In this document: positions 34,652-46,962 of the stretch, in pieces | Numbering within the stretch: the stretch's first letter is position 1 | Layout: every line of letters starts with the position of its first letter | Assembly (NCBI GenBank): GCA_027257055.1 | Contig: JAPVLO010000405.1 | Location: 248,001-312,000 of the forward strand | Reading direction: 5' to 3' | From: Cephalopachus bancanus | Taxonomy: Eukaryota > Chordata > Mammalia > Primates > Tarsiidae | DNA: 64,000 nt | Translations under genes and position numbers: made by a program | The notes under the pieces: generated by a model | Databases searched by the model: none | What the model was told of the DNA's origin: nothing | Seen by the model: the letters and a program-made list of their open reading frames with translations, nothing else

Positions 34652-35235
34652 AAAGGTTAGTTCTAATAGTCTTTGTCTTTGAGGGAGAACCAAAGCCAGA
34701 CAGTGGGAAGAAGAAGCGACAATTCTCCAGTGTGGGCCCTCAGCTTTTTATTTATCACACTGGCTTAACACATTCCCTCACCAAGCTGGTAACTTATTTT
34801 GTGCTATTGAAGTAATGCGGATGCTGTAACATCAGGTTATGTGTTTTCTGAATTATTTCCACATGTACACGACATCACATCACGACATCACCAGGCAGAA
34901 GGTGGGTTAGGTTTTATTGCCATCTCCATTTACAGAAGCTAGAAGCAGATTAACTGGCAACACTACAGAGAACGTTTGTAGCAAGTCAAGGTCAGATTCC
35001 ATAAGAAGTGTTCTTTTTCAACAATGGAGTTCTGCTATTGAGGTACTTAAGTCAGAACTGGTAGCATTCTTTCCAAAATCTCCACGTCTAGAGAGGTGGT
35101 TGTTTAAAAACACTTATACAGAGGTTTCTGCAAGTCACGGAGTGCCAGAAATGTTTCACAATTTTGTTGGAGACTTGAAAATTTTCAGTGATATATGGAG
35201 TTGAGAGAACAGAGCCTCTTAACTTTGGGTTTTGT
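34652..35235. other. Single-copy interval, nothing recognised
   Basis: No gene seen. The open frame 34,917-35,204 has no recognisable domain and lacks the features of a coding exon that I can judge. Confidence 0.5.
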
Positions 35236-35251
35236 AAGATAAGTGCCTTTT

Positions 35252-35540
35252 CGGCCGGGCTTGGTGGCTCAGTCTGTAATCCCACGCCTTTGGGAGGCTG
35301 AGGTGAGTGGATTGCCTGAGCCCGCGGGTTCGAGACCCGCCTAGGCAGCGAGACCTCATCTCTACAATAAATAAAAAAATCAGCTGGGCGTGGTAGTGCA
35401 CGCCTGTAATTCCAGCTATTTGGAAGGCTGAGGAGGAAGGATCGCCGGAGCCCAGCAGGTCGAGGCTGCGGTGACCGGGAGAGGCCACTGCACTCCAGAG
35501 TGGGTGACAGAGTGAGACTCCAACTCAAAAAAAAAAAAAA
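35252..35540 (+). mobile_element. Alu, full length
   Basis: Plus-strand dimer beginning cggccgggcttggtggctca, with box B ggttcgagacccgcct and a poly(A) tail. Perfect 16-bp duplication aagataagtgcctttt (35,236-35,251; 35,541-35,556). A good type example of the variant Alu in this window. Confidence 0.97.
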
Positions 35541-35556
35541 AAGATAAGTGCCTTTT

Positions 35557-37185
35557 TCCTTTTATCCACTCAAATCATGTGAAGATAATGGTTTTGTCTG
35601 GGCATTTTACCAGAGCAGCAAAAGGATTTTGTCCTCTGAATTTCTAGTCAAAAAAAGGGAATATTTGGAGCAAAGTGTGCCTAATTATTAAGTAAACTAA
35701 TTTGTTCCTGAATTGAAAGCAGAAGTGAGCAGTGGTAGATATAATTGTGCGAATAATTGTTAACCGATGAAGCATTTTCAAGTCAGCAGTCCAAGTTAAC
35801 TTTGGAAAACCAGGAAGTTTGTCACAGTGTAAAAAGCATAAATAAAATACAAAGACTTATATCCAATCTCAGTATTTAGAAGATGATCCACTTCATGGTT
35901 GGCAGTCTTTTGAGGTAAATCTGAGTTAAATCCAACTTGGATAGATTTGACTTCTGGTAAGATGGGACTTAAAGACTGAGACATATTGCACAGGGTTTCA
36001 AGATTAAGTGTATAGAAACTACAGGGTTAAAACATGTCCCTTTTCTTGGAAAAGCTGGATAATGGTTTCTAAAGGCTGAATTCCTTAATGATACATTTAA
36101 ATTACTATAATATTTGATAACAAAATTAGCCATGTCACATTTAAGAGGAAATTGAGAAAACAGATTATAGTAAGTATAATGTATGCAGTATTGTCTTTGA
36201 GTTTTCACCCCTGGAGATGGAATGCTTAAGGCAGGAAGTGTCAAGGGACATATGCGTTGTAGGTCTGTTTGTAGCTGAAGCCTCAACACCAGGGAGACTT
36301 TTCCCGAGAAGGGAACAGAGTACACTTGTCTCTGGGTCCTAACACCCCAGAGAGAACGCAGCTGTCAGGGCAAAGACTTCTGCACATGAAGTTCACGTTA
36401 GACCTGCTTAGACTAGCAGGCATGTGAAAGCTATTGCAAGAGTTACGAAGTAAAGTAGGCTGCAAGTGTTTTACAAAGCATATTCGAATGAAACAAAGCT
36501 ACAGTATAAATCAAAAGGCAAGGAAAAACTTTGAATAATTCTACATACTAAGTCTGATCATACTGAAAGGTAGCAGCATCAGTTCTAAGGCAGCATAACA
36601 CAGAGATTCAGCACATCTGGGGCTACCCAAAAGGATGATGCCAGATGATTGCCTACTGAGGCTGGGATATTAGTCATACTAGCTACGTGTGCTTGCCAGT
36701 GTATTCAGAGGACTTGAACGTCAATTTCAGAAACTCATTGCTTGTTACTTACATTTGTATGTATTTTTTTCTTTTTTTGGTCTATGAGTGTGGGTTGAAT
36801 CATTCCCAGTGAGCACTCTTGGCCTACTCATGGTCGTCAGCTAAAAGAACTCCTCTAGGGATTGTTATATTTAGACACCTGGACTAGGTGAACCCTGAGT
36901 ACTACTGATACATTTGGAGACTCTGGCATGTAATGAATGTCATATTGTCAGGGCCAATTTTTGTTTCAGTACCAATTTATAGCTCATCATTCTCTGAGAG
37001 ATGCTTGTTAGAGTCTTTCTTTATGTACATTAATTCTGGAATTATGTGCTTTCAGAATTATAATATAATGTTAGTTTTCATTGTACTCTTTGCTACACAA
37101 GTCACAAAATTATATGTGAACATTCTTATAAATCTTAAATATAGCTTTCCAAAAAATATAAGATACAAAATTAATCTATCTCTCC
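35557..37185. other. Single-copy interval, nothing recognised
   Basis: About 1.6 kb without a recognised gene or repeat. Open frames such as 35,969-36,325 (minus) show no domain. Confidence 0.5.
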
Positions 37186-37188
<3 letters not shown>

Positions 37189-37240
<52 letters not shown>

Positions 37241-37250
37241 CACACACACA
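37189..37250. repeat. (CA)n microsatellite
   Basis: About 50 bp of uninterrupted ac repeats followed by an imperfect tail (aacacacacacatgaacaca). The small frames that read through it are artefacts. Confidence 0.97.
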
Positions 37251-37399
37251 TGAACACACACGAACACAAAGGAGGGAAAATGAACTCTCTTTTGGAAAGG
37301 ATACTGTGGTAACTAATATCTGATCTTATGTGCTGAAAAGCCTATTCACAAATATTCTTTCCTCCATGTCAAGACCTAACTAGAAGCATCACTGAGATC

Positions 37400-37927
37400 T
37401 TCTACCTAGATACCTCACTGTCCAAAGGGTAACACAAATCTAACTGTGTGACTTATTCATCCACGCAAAACCTTCCATGACTCTTCATCACGGATGGAAT
37501 AAAACGAAGTCCACCATGGACCATGTAAGACTTCATCTTCTGCTGATTTGCTTCCCATTTTATGTAGCAGTGGCGGCACACTGAGTCTGGTTCCTTGCAC
37601 ACCACACTGGTTATTGCCTCCTTAACTCCGTTTATGCTCTTCTCTCTGGAATATCTTTTGTCCCCATTTTCTCCCAACTACTGATGCTAAAGTTTAGTGT
37701 GTCATTTCTCCTTCCCTGCCCATCTCAGGCCTTCTGTTCTCTTCTCCATCAGTTGGGTGAGGAGATCCTAGGAGTTCCAATTGGACTCAGTGCAAATCAT
37801 GATGAAGCACAATTTGTTTGTCTGTCTCTTCCCTTTTCTGATAGACCACAAGCTCCTCGAAGGCAAAGGTTTATTAATCTTTGGGTTTCCCATTGTCTAG
37901 CTCAGAGATAGTATGTAGCAGCTGAAA
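37400..37927 (+). repeat. L2 LINE 3' region
   Basis: Plus-strand L2 wording: catgactcttcatcacgg, ctctggaatatcttttgtcc, agaccacaagctcctcgaag, then the gtctagctcagagatagta end before the Alu. Confidence 0.65.
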
Positions 37928-37947
37928 TAAATATTAACATTTATTTA

Positions 37948-38232
37948 TTTAGAGTTGGAGTCTCACTCTTGTCGCCCAGGCTGGAGTGCAGTGGCATGCT
38001 CACAGCCACCATAGCCTCGACCTGCTGAGCTTAGGCGATCCTTCCATCTCAGCCTTCCAAGTAGCTGGAATTACAGATGCATGCCACCATGGCCGGCTAA
38101 TTTTTGTGATTTATTGTAGAGACGAGGTCTCATCAAGTTGTCCAGGCTGGTCTTGAAGCCCCAGGCTCAGGCAATCCTCTCACCTCGGCCTCCAAAGTGC
38201 TGGGATTACAGGCTGTGCCACCACGCCCGGCC
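37948..38232 (-). mobile_element. Alu, full length
   Basis: Minus-strand dimer from agagttggagtctcactctt to ccaccacgcccgg. A target duplication of about 20 bp, starting taaatattaac and ending tttattta (37,928-37,947; 38,233-38,252), has one mismatch. Confidence 0.95.
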
Positions 38233-38252
38233 TAAATATTAACTTTTATTTA

Positions 38253-39479
38253 ATTGAAATAAAATAGCAAACAGCAATCTTAAGTAGCCCAACGGAATTT
38301 GTTATGATTGAACACAAATTTGGATCCATTTTTGATGTCTGATGAGAATGATAACTTGGATCTGACTTAATTTCCAGTCATGTGTGTTTACTACCAAACT
38401 GGCAAACAAGCTGTCCAAGGAAAGCAAGAAGCAACGTGTCAGGTGAATAATTGGATACTGGTTTTCTGCATCTCTTCAACTCTCTGAGGAACTATATATA
38501 AAATTCAGTGGTCAAACTAGAGGCAGGGCTCCTTGCCTTTGATAGCAAGAGGCCGAGGGCAAGGCCACATCAACACAAATGGTCTATTTACCACCACAAA
38601 TGGCAATTCTTGTGTTGCCATGGGCACACAATTTGGGGTTCTGTTTGTCTAGTGTGACATCAGGTGAACAGCTGTCCTGGCCAAGGCTCACCCATTAACG
38701 TATCTTTTCAAATGTTGGCAGAATTACAGTTTCAGTATGCCATCAAATTCTAGACCAAATGATATCTGAAAAGCGGTGATTATGCTCAAAGTCTGTGGCT
38801 ATGGGTCTGCCACAAATCACACATATACTCTACAAAAGATCTTCCATAACATTGTCCATGAAGTTTACCACATATGTATAATTTGTCAGCGTCATGCTCA
38901 AGTTACAAAAATCTAGAATTAAAATCATCTTTACATTCTAGCAATAAAGAGAATGTCATATAAAAAAAATCCCAAGAAAATAGTGAAAGTTCAGGTTGAG
39001 TTTACAGAAAATTTATCTGTATAGTTTATTAATAAAAACTGTAGAAATATGAAGAGGGGTTGATAGATGGAATTATTTACAAGCCACGAGAGAGGGAACA
39101 TTTTGTATCTTAGTAAATGATATTGTGCTTTTTTCTTTTCTTCAAAAAGCTTGTGCTGGTGAGTTGGGAAAGAAAAGTGGAGGACTCTAGTTAAAATCTG
39201 TACTTTTTGGAATATATAAATCATTGTTCTTGGGCTTCTTGAAATACACAGGAGTGCACTTTTTAGATGATGCAGTGTGATTCATACTGCCTCACTGGAA
39301 TTATACAGGCTTTTTCTGTTTTCAGGCACGTACTTCGGGTCTAGCCATTCACTCTGAATGAGTAATTCGAGTGTGGACTTCTGGGAGGTTAGCAAGGTTG
39401 AGCAAAGTTAGCTGGAGAATTAGGCTATAGGCTTTAATGTCTGTTTAGAAATCTATGTCATGGTGTGTTGAATTTTCAA
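38253..39479. other. Single-copy interval, nothing recognised
   Basis: No gene or confident repeat seen over about 1.2 kb. Confidence 0.5.
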
Positions 39480-40005
39480 ATCTTTCCGTCCTCCCATGCT
39501 GCTGGTTTTCTTTTCTGATCTTCACCAACCAGCACCTTTTGCTCTGCTGGCTGCTTATTTCCCCCAACCCCACATTGTCCTGAGGATTTCTACCCAGATT
39601 CCTTTGTGCATGCGCTTTCCCTGCAACTGGTTGTCATGTCCCTTTCTGCCTTACATGTTGACGGTCTGGGTAATTCTTCTGGCTGCAGCTCATAAACTAC
39701 CATCTCAATCAATCTTTAATTTATCAAATATGTTCATGTCTCGCTTCTCAAACGATTATGACAATTTTGTTTATTTTTACCTTGTATAATTATATTATTA
39801 GCTGTTTCACGGGTCTGTATGTGTTGGCCTTAACAAATCTCTGTTGTAACTTCTGTCCTTGACATTCTGACTTTAGATTGTCTCTTTAACCAAACAGTAA
39901 GCTCTAGAAAGGATGATTCATTTTATTGAAACATGTCTAATGTCTAGAACAGTGCAAAGCACATACGTGCCTAATAAGTATGGTATGAGTTACTGAAATA
40001 ATTAA
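39480..40005 (+). repeat. L2 LINE 3' region
   Basis: Plus-strand L2 pattern: gctgctggttttcttttctg, ctttgtgcatgcgctttccc, cagtaagctctagaaaggat, gtctagaacagtgcaaagca, cctaataagtatggtatga. Ancient. Confidence 0.7.
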
Positions 40006-40790
40006 AATCAAGATTTAAAAAATGTAACAAGGCATCTGTCTTTCATGGTAAAGATATAGACAGGTGCTCAGAATGTGTAAGAACCATTTGTACTAAATTA
40101 ATAAAGTTGGCATTACTATTTAAACTTTTTGCTAATCTACTTATACTTTAATGTACACAATGAGAAAGTGACATACTTTTTGGATTTAAAAATTGAATTC
40201 TCATCAGCAGCCTATATGAGACACCTGAATTTTAAAAGCTACAGTTTGCATTAAATCATAGAGCCAGAGAAACAGAAATTCTAGTTAGACTAGCTATCAC
40301 CCCATGTTTGCCTTGGCTTATCTTCTCCTCTGAGGGAATTTATACAGGAAAGAATTAAAACATCACATGGCATAAAGGCAAGACACAATAAAGAGAGAGC
40401 ACTGCCTGTCTTAGAAAATGAAACAGATCAGTTTTTAATTTCTGTCATTGGAAATGGACTCTGACATTTCTGATGTGTTTGAGGGTAGCAGTCAGTGGGC
40501 TCATTGGTTTCTCCTCTGAACTCCTTTGTTAAGTCCGCTGCTCCCAGGTATGCTGAAAGTCCTTGTTAGAGAATTACAGTCAAGTCATTAGTATAGACTT
40601 AGGGCTTAAATTGGACAATGAGGATCATTCCTAGAATGATCAGGCCACATGTTAGCTTTTACTACATATATATAATATGTATAATTTTTGATGAAAAATA
40701 TAATTTCACCTTTTTAATCACAGTCAGATGAACTTTCCTCAGTGGCTCCTTTCTGTTTTTTCCTAACATCTTTCTCTTTATCACATCCTG
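40006..40790. other. Single-copy interval, nothing recognised
   Basis: AT-rich, no gene or clear repeat. Confidence 0.5.
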
Positions 40791-41370
40791 TTTACGCCTG
40801 ACTCATCCTGTACCTTCTGAGAGTCTCTTGGCTCTCCTGCCTCCCACTCCTCAGCTGTCAGCTCTGCTTCAACCTACCCCCTGCAAGCCACCTCGTGCAG
40901 ACCACCAGCTGTGTGACCACCAGTTGCATGACCCACCAGCTGTCTGCCGCATCTGCCCTCCTGGGGGCTGCCCAAGGGCTTGATGGTGTAAGACGTCGGG
41001 TTAAGAAATGAACTCACTACCGCATCACCTCATCAAAGAGGGAAATGGGAGGCAGGAGGAATCCATATAGAAACATGACCTTTCTTCCCTTCTAATCAGA
41101 GAATCTCTGTGCAGAGTGTGTCTGGAGACATCCGAGCAGCTGAGCAAATGCCCTGTCTGTGACCGGCTATGTCTGTTTGGTATTGCTTGTGAAGCACTTG
41201 CCAGCACTGTGATGTGTCACTTTGTGTTGTTTTCTATCTCTCTGGTTTTACTTACAGTTTTCCTTACTCTTGCTCCCCTGGGATTGTGTGTCCCAATAAA
41301 TCTTCAGAGCTTCCTCCTGCCTCAGGCTGTTTTTCCAGGGAAACTCAGCCAAGACAGTATAATAATGACC
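40791..41370 (+). repeat. Possible old solitary LTR
   Basis: GC-richer block with LTR-like layout: a C/T- and CAGC-rich first half, an AATAAA signal at 41,295-41,300 (tcccaataaatcttcagagc), then a U5-like end (gcctcaggctgtttttccag). No internal retroviral sequence is present and I could not define termini or a duplication. The open frame 41,116-41,379 is not supported as a gene. Confidence 0.35.
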
Positions 41371-42555
41371 TGCTTATAGGCTTGTCCCTTCTGAGAGAGT
41401 GTAAACCCCTTGAAAGTAAAAACTATGTCATTTTTTTTGGTTTTACCTATGCCATTTCCTGACATAGAATAGGCCGAAGGTCCATGTTCATATAACTGAC
41501 TTTTACCTGAAAATTTAGGGAATTATAAAGTAAAAATGTTCATTGTAAAATAGATGCCTGCAAATATGATTATCATATGCTCTTAATCATATTGACTAAC
41601 AGTCAAAAGTAATTTCTCGTATATTGAATATAATGTGTTATTTAAGTCATGGAGAAAGTAAGAAAAAGAGAATTTTACTAAGTAATTAAAAAGCCCAGCA
41701 GCATTTTTGCCATTTTGTTGTTGCCACTAGTAAAATAATTCTTATTAAGAATGAACATGGAAAATTCAAAATCTGTGCAATATGTTTAAGCATCTTAAGT
41801 GTTGGCCTCTTCTGAAAGGTAAAGGACAAATAAATATCAAGTAATAAACATCTAAGAACTTTGACAGGAAATAAAAGCAGAAAACTCATTACTTTCATAA
41901 AAAGAGAAGCCTAAATAAAGCCAGACTGGGAATAAAGCAAATCTCAGCACCTTCTGTTGAATTTGCAATAAACCACAGATGCCAAATATTCATCTCATTT
42001 AACTCAGTCCAGTGCTTCACTCAAATAGACCACTTAAAGTATTTCTCAAATTGGATTAATGGTGGTGAAAGAAATACTGCAATTACAGATAAGAGGGTGG
42101 TGGAAAGATTGTAAACCCAGGATAATTTATAGTTGAGAATATATCTTGATCATGAACACTTCGTGTCTGGGGCTGTAAGATCTAGTGTGAGCCTTATGTG
42201 ACTGCATTCAAACCTGAGCATGAATAAAGCAATACTGTATACATGTTTTAGGAATTTACACTGTGGTCCAAACACTGTCTATTTTTTAACCGTTTATTTC
42301 CAGTTTTATTTCAAAGTATTTGTTTATGTGTGTTGAAGATGAGTTCCGGACCAATGGCCAATAGAATCAATTATACTTACAGAAAAAAATAGGACTTGCA
42401 AAATGTATATGAAAATGTTTTAAGTTTCAGAGCCCTAAGGTTAAACATTTCAGGAAATCTGATCTGTTAAATAAAAATAGAAGTAAGAGAGGTCCAGATG
42501 GGAAATTGGAAGCAAGAAAGATACCAATTTGCATTGAGCCAGAAGTTTTGCATTA
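41371..42555. other. Single-copy interval, nothing recognised
   Basis: AT-rich sequence without recognisable gene or repeat. Confidence 0.5.
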
Positions 42556-42690
42556 TTCAATTTTGATAATAATCCATTTTATGAGGTAGATATAATTATT
42601 CCTAGGCACAGCTTGAGGAAACAGGCTCAGGCCGTTTCATGGAAGCCAGAATCCCTGTCCTACTGGCCATGTCATGGTACCTGGCTGTCA
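42556..42690 (-). repeat. MIR-like fossil
   Basis: Words in minus-strand MIR order: aataatccattttatgaggt, cttgaggaaacaggctcagg. Short and weak. Confidence 0.45.
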
Positions 42691-42833
42691 CTAACTGTTG
42701 GCAGAGTTTAAGGTTCTTGTTTCTTATTAGATACCCTATTCTTATCCATGAGGCAGTGGTGACTCTGCCAGTTTTCACTCACCACCATTGAATCTTAGTT
42801 TTAGTGTAAATGGGAATGACTTGGAGTATTGGC

Positions 42834-42864
42834 AAAAAAAAAAAAAAAAAAAGAAAAAAAAAAG
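42834..42864. repeat. A-rich simple repeat
   Basis: About 20 A, one G, then about 10 A. It may be an old retroposon tail, but no clear body was found upstream. Confidence 0.8.
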
Positions 42865-43356
42865 GGAAGTGGGACTTGGATACTGTATTAGTCAGGGTTA
42901 TCCAGAGAAACAGAAAAAAATGAATCATCACTGATACTGTAATATCTGCCATCATGGGAGGTTGGTTAGTAGACCATCAGTGTCTTCAGTTCAGTAACAA
43001 AGCCAGTTCCAGCCAAGGTCAGGGTGAAGCTGAAAGTCACACCTTCAAATTCTGCCTTCTGTTTTTGCCTTGGTTTTAGGTTTGGTAACTAAATTCATGT
43101 AATTTTAATTTTGATATGATATAATGAAAAAGCCACAGAGATAGGTTGCCTGGATAATGTATTCAATTATTCTGCTTTCTGAATGCTTGTCTTGTAAGTG
43201 ATTTGTTATTGAAATATTTTCTACCCAAGTAATGTCCATTCATCACTGATAAGTATACTGCTTTGTTTTCTAGGGTGGGAGATGTCTTATATATTGGAAG
43301 CAGTCTATGTCTTGTAATATTTCACAAGCAAACAAACACTGAAATGCTGTTATTAA

Positions 43357-43358
<2 letters not shown>

Positions 43359-43398
<40 letters not shown>
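43359..43398. repeat. (GT)20 microsatellite
   Basis: Forty bases of uninterrupted gt repeats. Confidence 0.97.
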
Positions 43399-43402
<4 letters not shown>

Positions 43403-44980
43403 GTCTTTGACATGGGGTCAAAAATCAAACTAATTTTTTCTTTTTATTTTAACATGCATTTTTACTCTTTTCATTTCTCTCTGTAGTAACTGCAAATATC
43501 ATCATGAAGAAATTTCACTTCTTCAGCTTTTTGAGCTCATAGGTCACATTGCTTTTTTACTGGAATCTTTACCTGGCTCAGTAACCAAGGCAACAAATCC
43601 CTGGTTAATGACTCACTAGAAATTCACTGTGGAGGTGGCTTATTAGTTTCCCCCCCCCAAGAACTGGGATAAAAAAGCTTGCTTGTGATTTTTTAAATCT
43701 ATTTCTCCTATTTCTCTTACTTACAATACAGACAACTTAAAGTAAATTTAGTTAAAATCAATAGACAAAAATATCCAGCACTTTAAAATACTAGTTTGGG
43801 ACTCATAGTGTATGCATATGTAAATGTAAAATATTAAGAAGCTTAAGGATATTTTATTTTTTGACTTTATTTCTTTTAGTTTGTAAGTGGATGAAAAACA
43901 AAAAATAATTTTAAAATAGTGGTTTTAGGTTTAAGAATTATCCTAGTCCTTTGAAGAATTGTTTGGAGAAGGCATCTTTAAGAAAGCACTAAGCATGCCT
44001 TGAGGGAAAGAAGAGAGAACAAGTAAAAATCTGACAGAAATCTGAAGGGAAATAAAAAAGCCAACTTTATGAAAAGAAGTAAATGTGGGAAGAAATTGAC
44101 AAGGGGTAAAAAAGCAAAAAATAAAAAAATCCTTGACATTGCTTAAAGATATTCCAAAGTATGCAAAAACAGTTTTAAAGCTGAATAAACCCAATTATAC
44201 TCCTGGAAAAATCTTTTTTTCTAACAAAATATTTAGAGAAAAGCCAGAGGGAGAGGACATAATAGAATGACATTTGACATATTTCTCAAGAATTTACAAG
44301 AGAGAAAAAGGCAGTAACACTGGTGAACATGGTTACCTGGCTTGAAAGTGCTAAAAGGAATGGACCTCTTAAGAAAGGTGTCTAGAACAGAAAAGACATT
44401 AACAACATATTTGTAACACGTTCCCCTGCCATGGGAGCTTTTAGTGCCATGTTAAAAAGGGTAAAAATAACTGAAGTCATGTGTCAAGAACTGTTAACTC
44501 TGGGTACTTTAGAACACCTATTAAAAATTGGAGATAATTAATACAAAAAAGTATTTATAAATTAATAAGAGGTATTCATCTATGACATTATAGTTGTTCA
44601 TAATGTCAAAAAACAGATTAAAAATTATACAATTTTGTTATATTGAGGGTTTGAGAAAGATACAGAAGAGGACAGTAGTAGTCTAGATACACTATATCTG
44701 TAATTTCTATGTGTATAAATTAAAAAACTGTTTCTGGAAGAACAAATAAAGATTTGGTTAGTCCTATAGATTACGTTTGCCACTAGGGAGCATTATGGCA
44801 GCATAATACAGAAACCTCAGAAGACTACTACTATTTTGACCAAATCACTGTTGGGAAAAATAAGAACAAGGCACCTGGAAGTCAACAGTGATGCAATACA
44901 GATGGCTACAGATTAGTTTTATCTCTCCTTGTCTTTGTTTCCCTTACCACAATTTTTCCTACAGGCCACTCTGTCTTCCC
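43399..44980. other. Single-copy interval, nothing recognised
   Basis: Contains a short perfect 9-bp inverted repeat, tgacattat ... ataatgtca, near 44,583-44,608. Otherwise no gene or recognised element. Confidence 0.5.
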
Positions 44981-45683
44981 TCTTTTTCACAAGCTTTTTA
45001 ATCCAGGACTCCAGATCTAAAGCCTTTCCCCAAGCTAAGCTGTCAGTACCTGCCAACCTGGCCAGCTTGACCAAGAAGACTCAGCTAAAGATTTTTGTTT
45101 AAGCTTTTGTTGGACTCTTTGCTCTGCACCGGCCTTTATTCCCAGTTGCAGGAACCACTGCAGGGAGTCTGAGAATGGACTAAACTCTAAGGAAGTAATG
45201 GAAAAAAGGGTTATCATCTGAGTTCTGAACAGCATCATACCTGGAGTCATGACATTGTGTGGGTTTTTCATTTAAATGAGCAGTAAATACTTTTTTTGTT
45301 TAAGCTAGTTTGAGATTGTTTTTCCACTTGCAACTAAAGATCTAATAGAGACTGAGCTCTTTAACCTATCCACAGGCGCAGAACTTCCAGAGTAGAGCTG
45401 GTAGGGGTTGAGTAATTCTGTAATGAAAGCAAGTGCAATTTGTGCAGGCGATCTTTTTTGGTTAATGACTGGAATATCAGAAGAGAATTTAAAAATGGTA
45501 CTATGGGCCATTGCCTTGCTAGACTCTGGTATGGCCATATGCTCTTTGAACTATGACTCTTGCCATGCTTCCTGACTTTGGCCCCCTCACCCACTCTGGG
45601 GAGGTGAATCTTCTCTCTCCCTTCTCTTTCTCATTCTAATTTATTTTTAAATAAAGTATATTTTTAAATCTAAAAAAAAAAAG
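44981..45683 (+). repeat. Unassigned retroposed or LTR-like block
   Basis: Ends with aataaagtatatttttaaat and an A-run of 11 (45,649-45,683), as a retrocopy or an LTR-type polyadenylation end would. The phrase tttaagctagtttgagattg resembles wording common in old mammalian LTRs. No parent gene was recognised and no duplication was found. Small minus-strand frames here (45,035-45,594) have no domains. Confidence 0.3.
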
Positions 45684-46640
45684 TACCATGCCTTCAAGAA
45701 ACCTGTGTCTTCATTAAGGAAAAAAGAGCAATTAGGTGCTATACTCTGCTGTTCTGATTTAGTAAATGCACCAAGAGTATCTGGGAGGGAGGGGACAGTG
45801 GTTAGTCACAAGAAGGCTTTGAGAAAGAGATGAGCTACATAGTAGATAAGCTGGACTCAATGTCTATGTGGCCAAAAATTAGGTGCTTATTTGAGTGGGT
45901 AGTTTGGGAATTTAAAAATTTCTTATGGTTTATTCCACTAAGATTGCCTATATTGGTTAATATTTTAGTAGAGAATAAATCATTAGGTCATTTGATAGCA
46001 TGAAAACACATACCTACAATAGTTGTTTCAGTTTTGGGGTCATAATTTAGGAACCAGGTTATCAAACAGAGAATATTTTAAATGCCTTTGTAACAGATGT
46101 GAACAATATTGTTAAATAATAATGTGACTCTCCTTGAAAGTACAAAATTTGGGTTTTCTGTGTTTTGCAGACTCCCTCCCCCCTTGGCCTTATGAGAACC
46201 TTTAGTAGATATGCTCAGTTATAGAAATATTTCTTTTCCAACTACTTTGTTTCTATTACTGAAAGGCAACCTTGAAATGAGTTTGAAGGTCATTCAGAAA
46301 TGATAAATTCTGATATTTTCATGCATGAATAGAGATAAAATACTTTGATTTACATTGAATAGGTGAGGCATAGGATATTTGGTGGGTGACTAAAGACAGT
46401 TAACAAGTTAATGGGAATGAATAGTCTTCTTATAAAATATTGTGAGTATAAAGGATCCTAACATTATTATTGGTTGCCAGTAAAAGATGAATAGATGAAT
46501 TTTTAAAGAAATAATAATAAAAATAAGCAAAACATTCACGGAGAGAGTACTGGTGACTTAGTAGAAGTATAATATAACTACAGAGTTTAAGTATGAAAGC
46601 TGAATCTGGTGTGAAAAAGGATGCAATAAATTTGTAGATT
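45684..46640. other. Single-copy interval, nothing recognised
   Basis: No gene or clear repeat seen. Confidence 0.5.
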
Positions 46641-46657
46641 GAAATAGTAGATTCTGT

Positions 46658-46945
46658 CGGGCTCGGTGGCTCAGCCTGTAATCCCATGCCTTTGGGAGGC
46701 TGAGGTGAGTGGATTGCCTGCGCCCGCGGGTTCGAGACCCGCCTGAGCAGCGAGACCTTATCTCTACAATAAATCAAAAAATCAGCCGGGCCTGGTAGCA
46801 CATGCCTGTAATTCTGGCTACTTGGAAGGCTGAGGCAGAAGGATCGCCGGAGCCCAGCAGGTTGAGGCTGTGGCGGCCGGGAGGCCACTGCATTCCAGTC
46901 TGGGCGACAGAATGAGACTCCAACTCAAAAAAAAAAAAAAAAAAA
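46658..46945 (+). mobile_element. Alu, full length
   Basis: Plus-strand dimer (gggctcggtggctcagcctg, box B ggttcgagacccgcct, poly(A)). Perfect 17-bp duplication gaaatagtagattctgt (46,641-46,657; 46,946-46,962). Confidence 0.97.
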
Positions 46946-46962
46946 GAAATAGTAGATTCTGT

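Noticed and set aside
35252..35540. tRNA-like box B ggttcgagacccgcct taken as a tRNA gene
   Set aside because: The full Alu dimer surrounds it and no cloverleaf can be drawn; it is the Alu internal promoter.
36933..37267. Frames ending in HTHTHT or CVCVCV runs
   Set aside because: Translation of the CA microsatellite.
41116..41379. Possible small secreted or membrane protein, 87 residues
   Set aside because: No homology recognised, no splice or promoter context, and it overlaps an LTR-like block.
43359..43398. Regularly repeated short units considered as a CRISPR-type or satellite array
   Set aside because: Simple GT dinucleotide repeat with no spacers.
45305..45594. Two overlapping minus-strand frames of 77 residues
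   Set aside because: Frames over an AT-rich unassigned block, with no domain and no supporting context.
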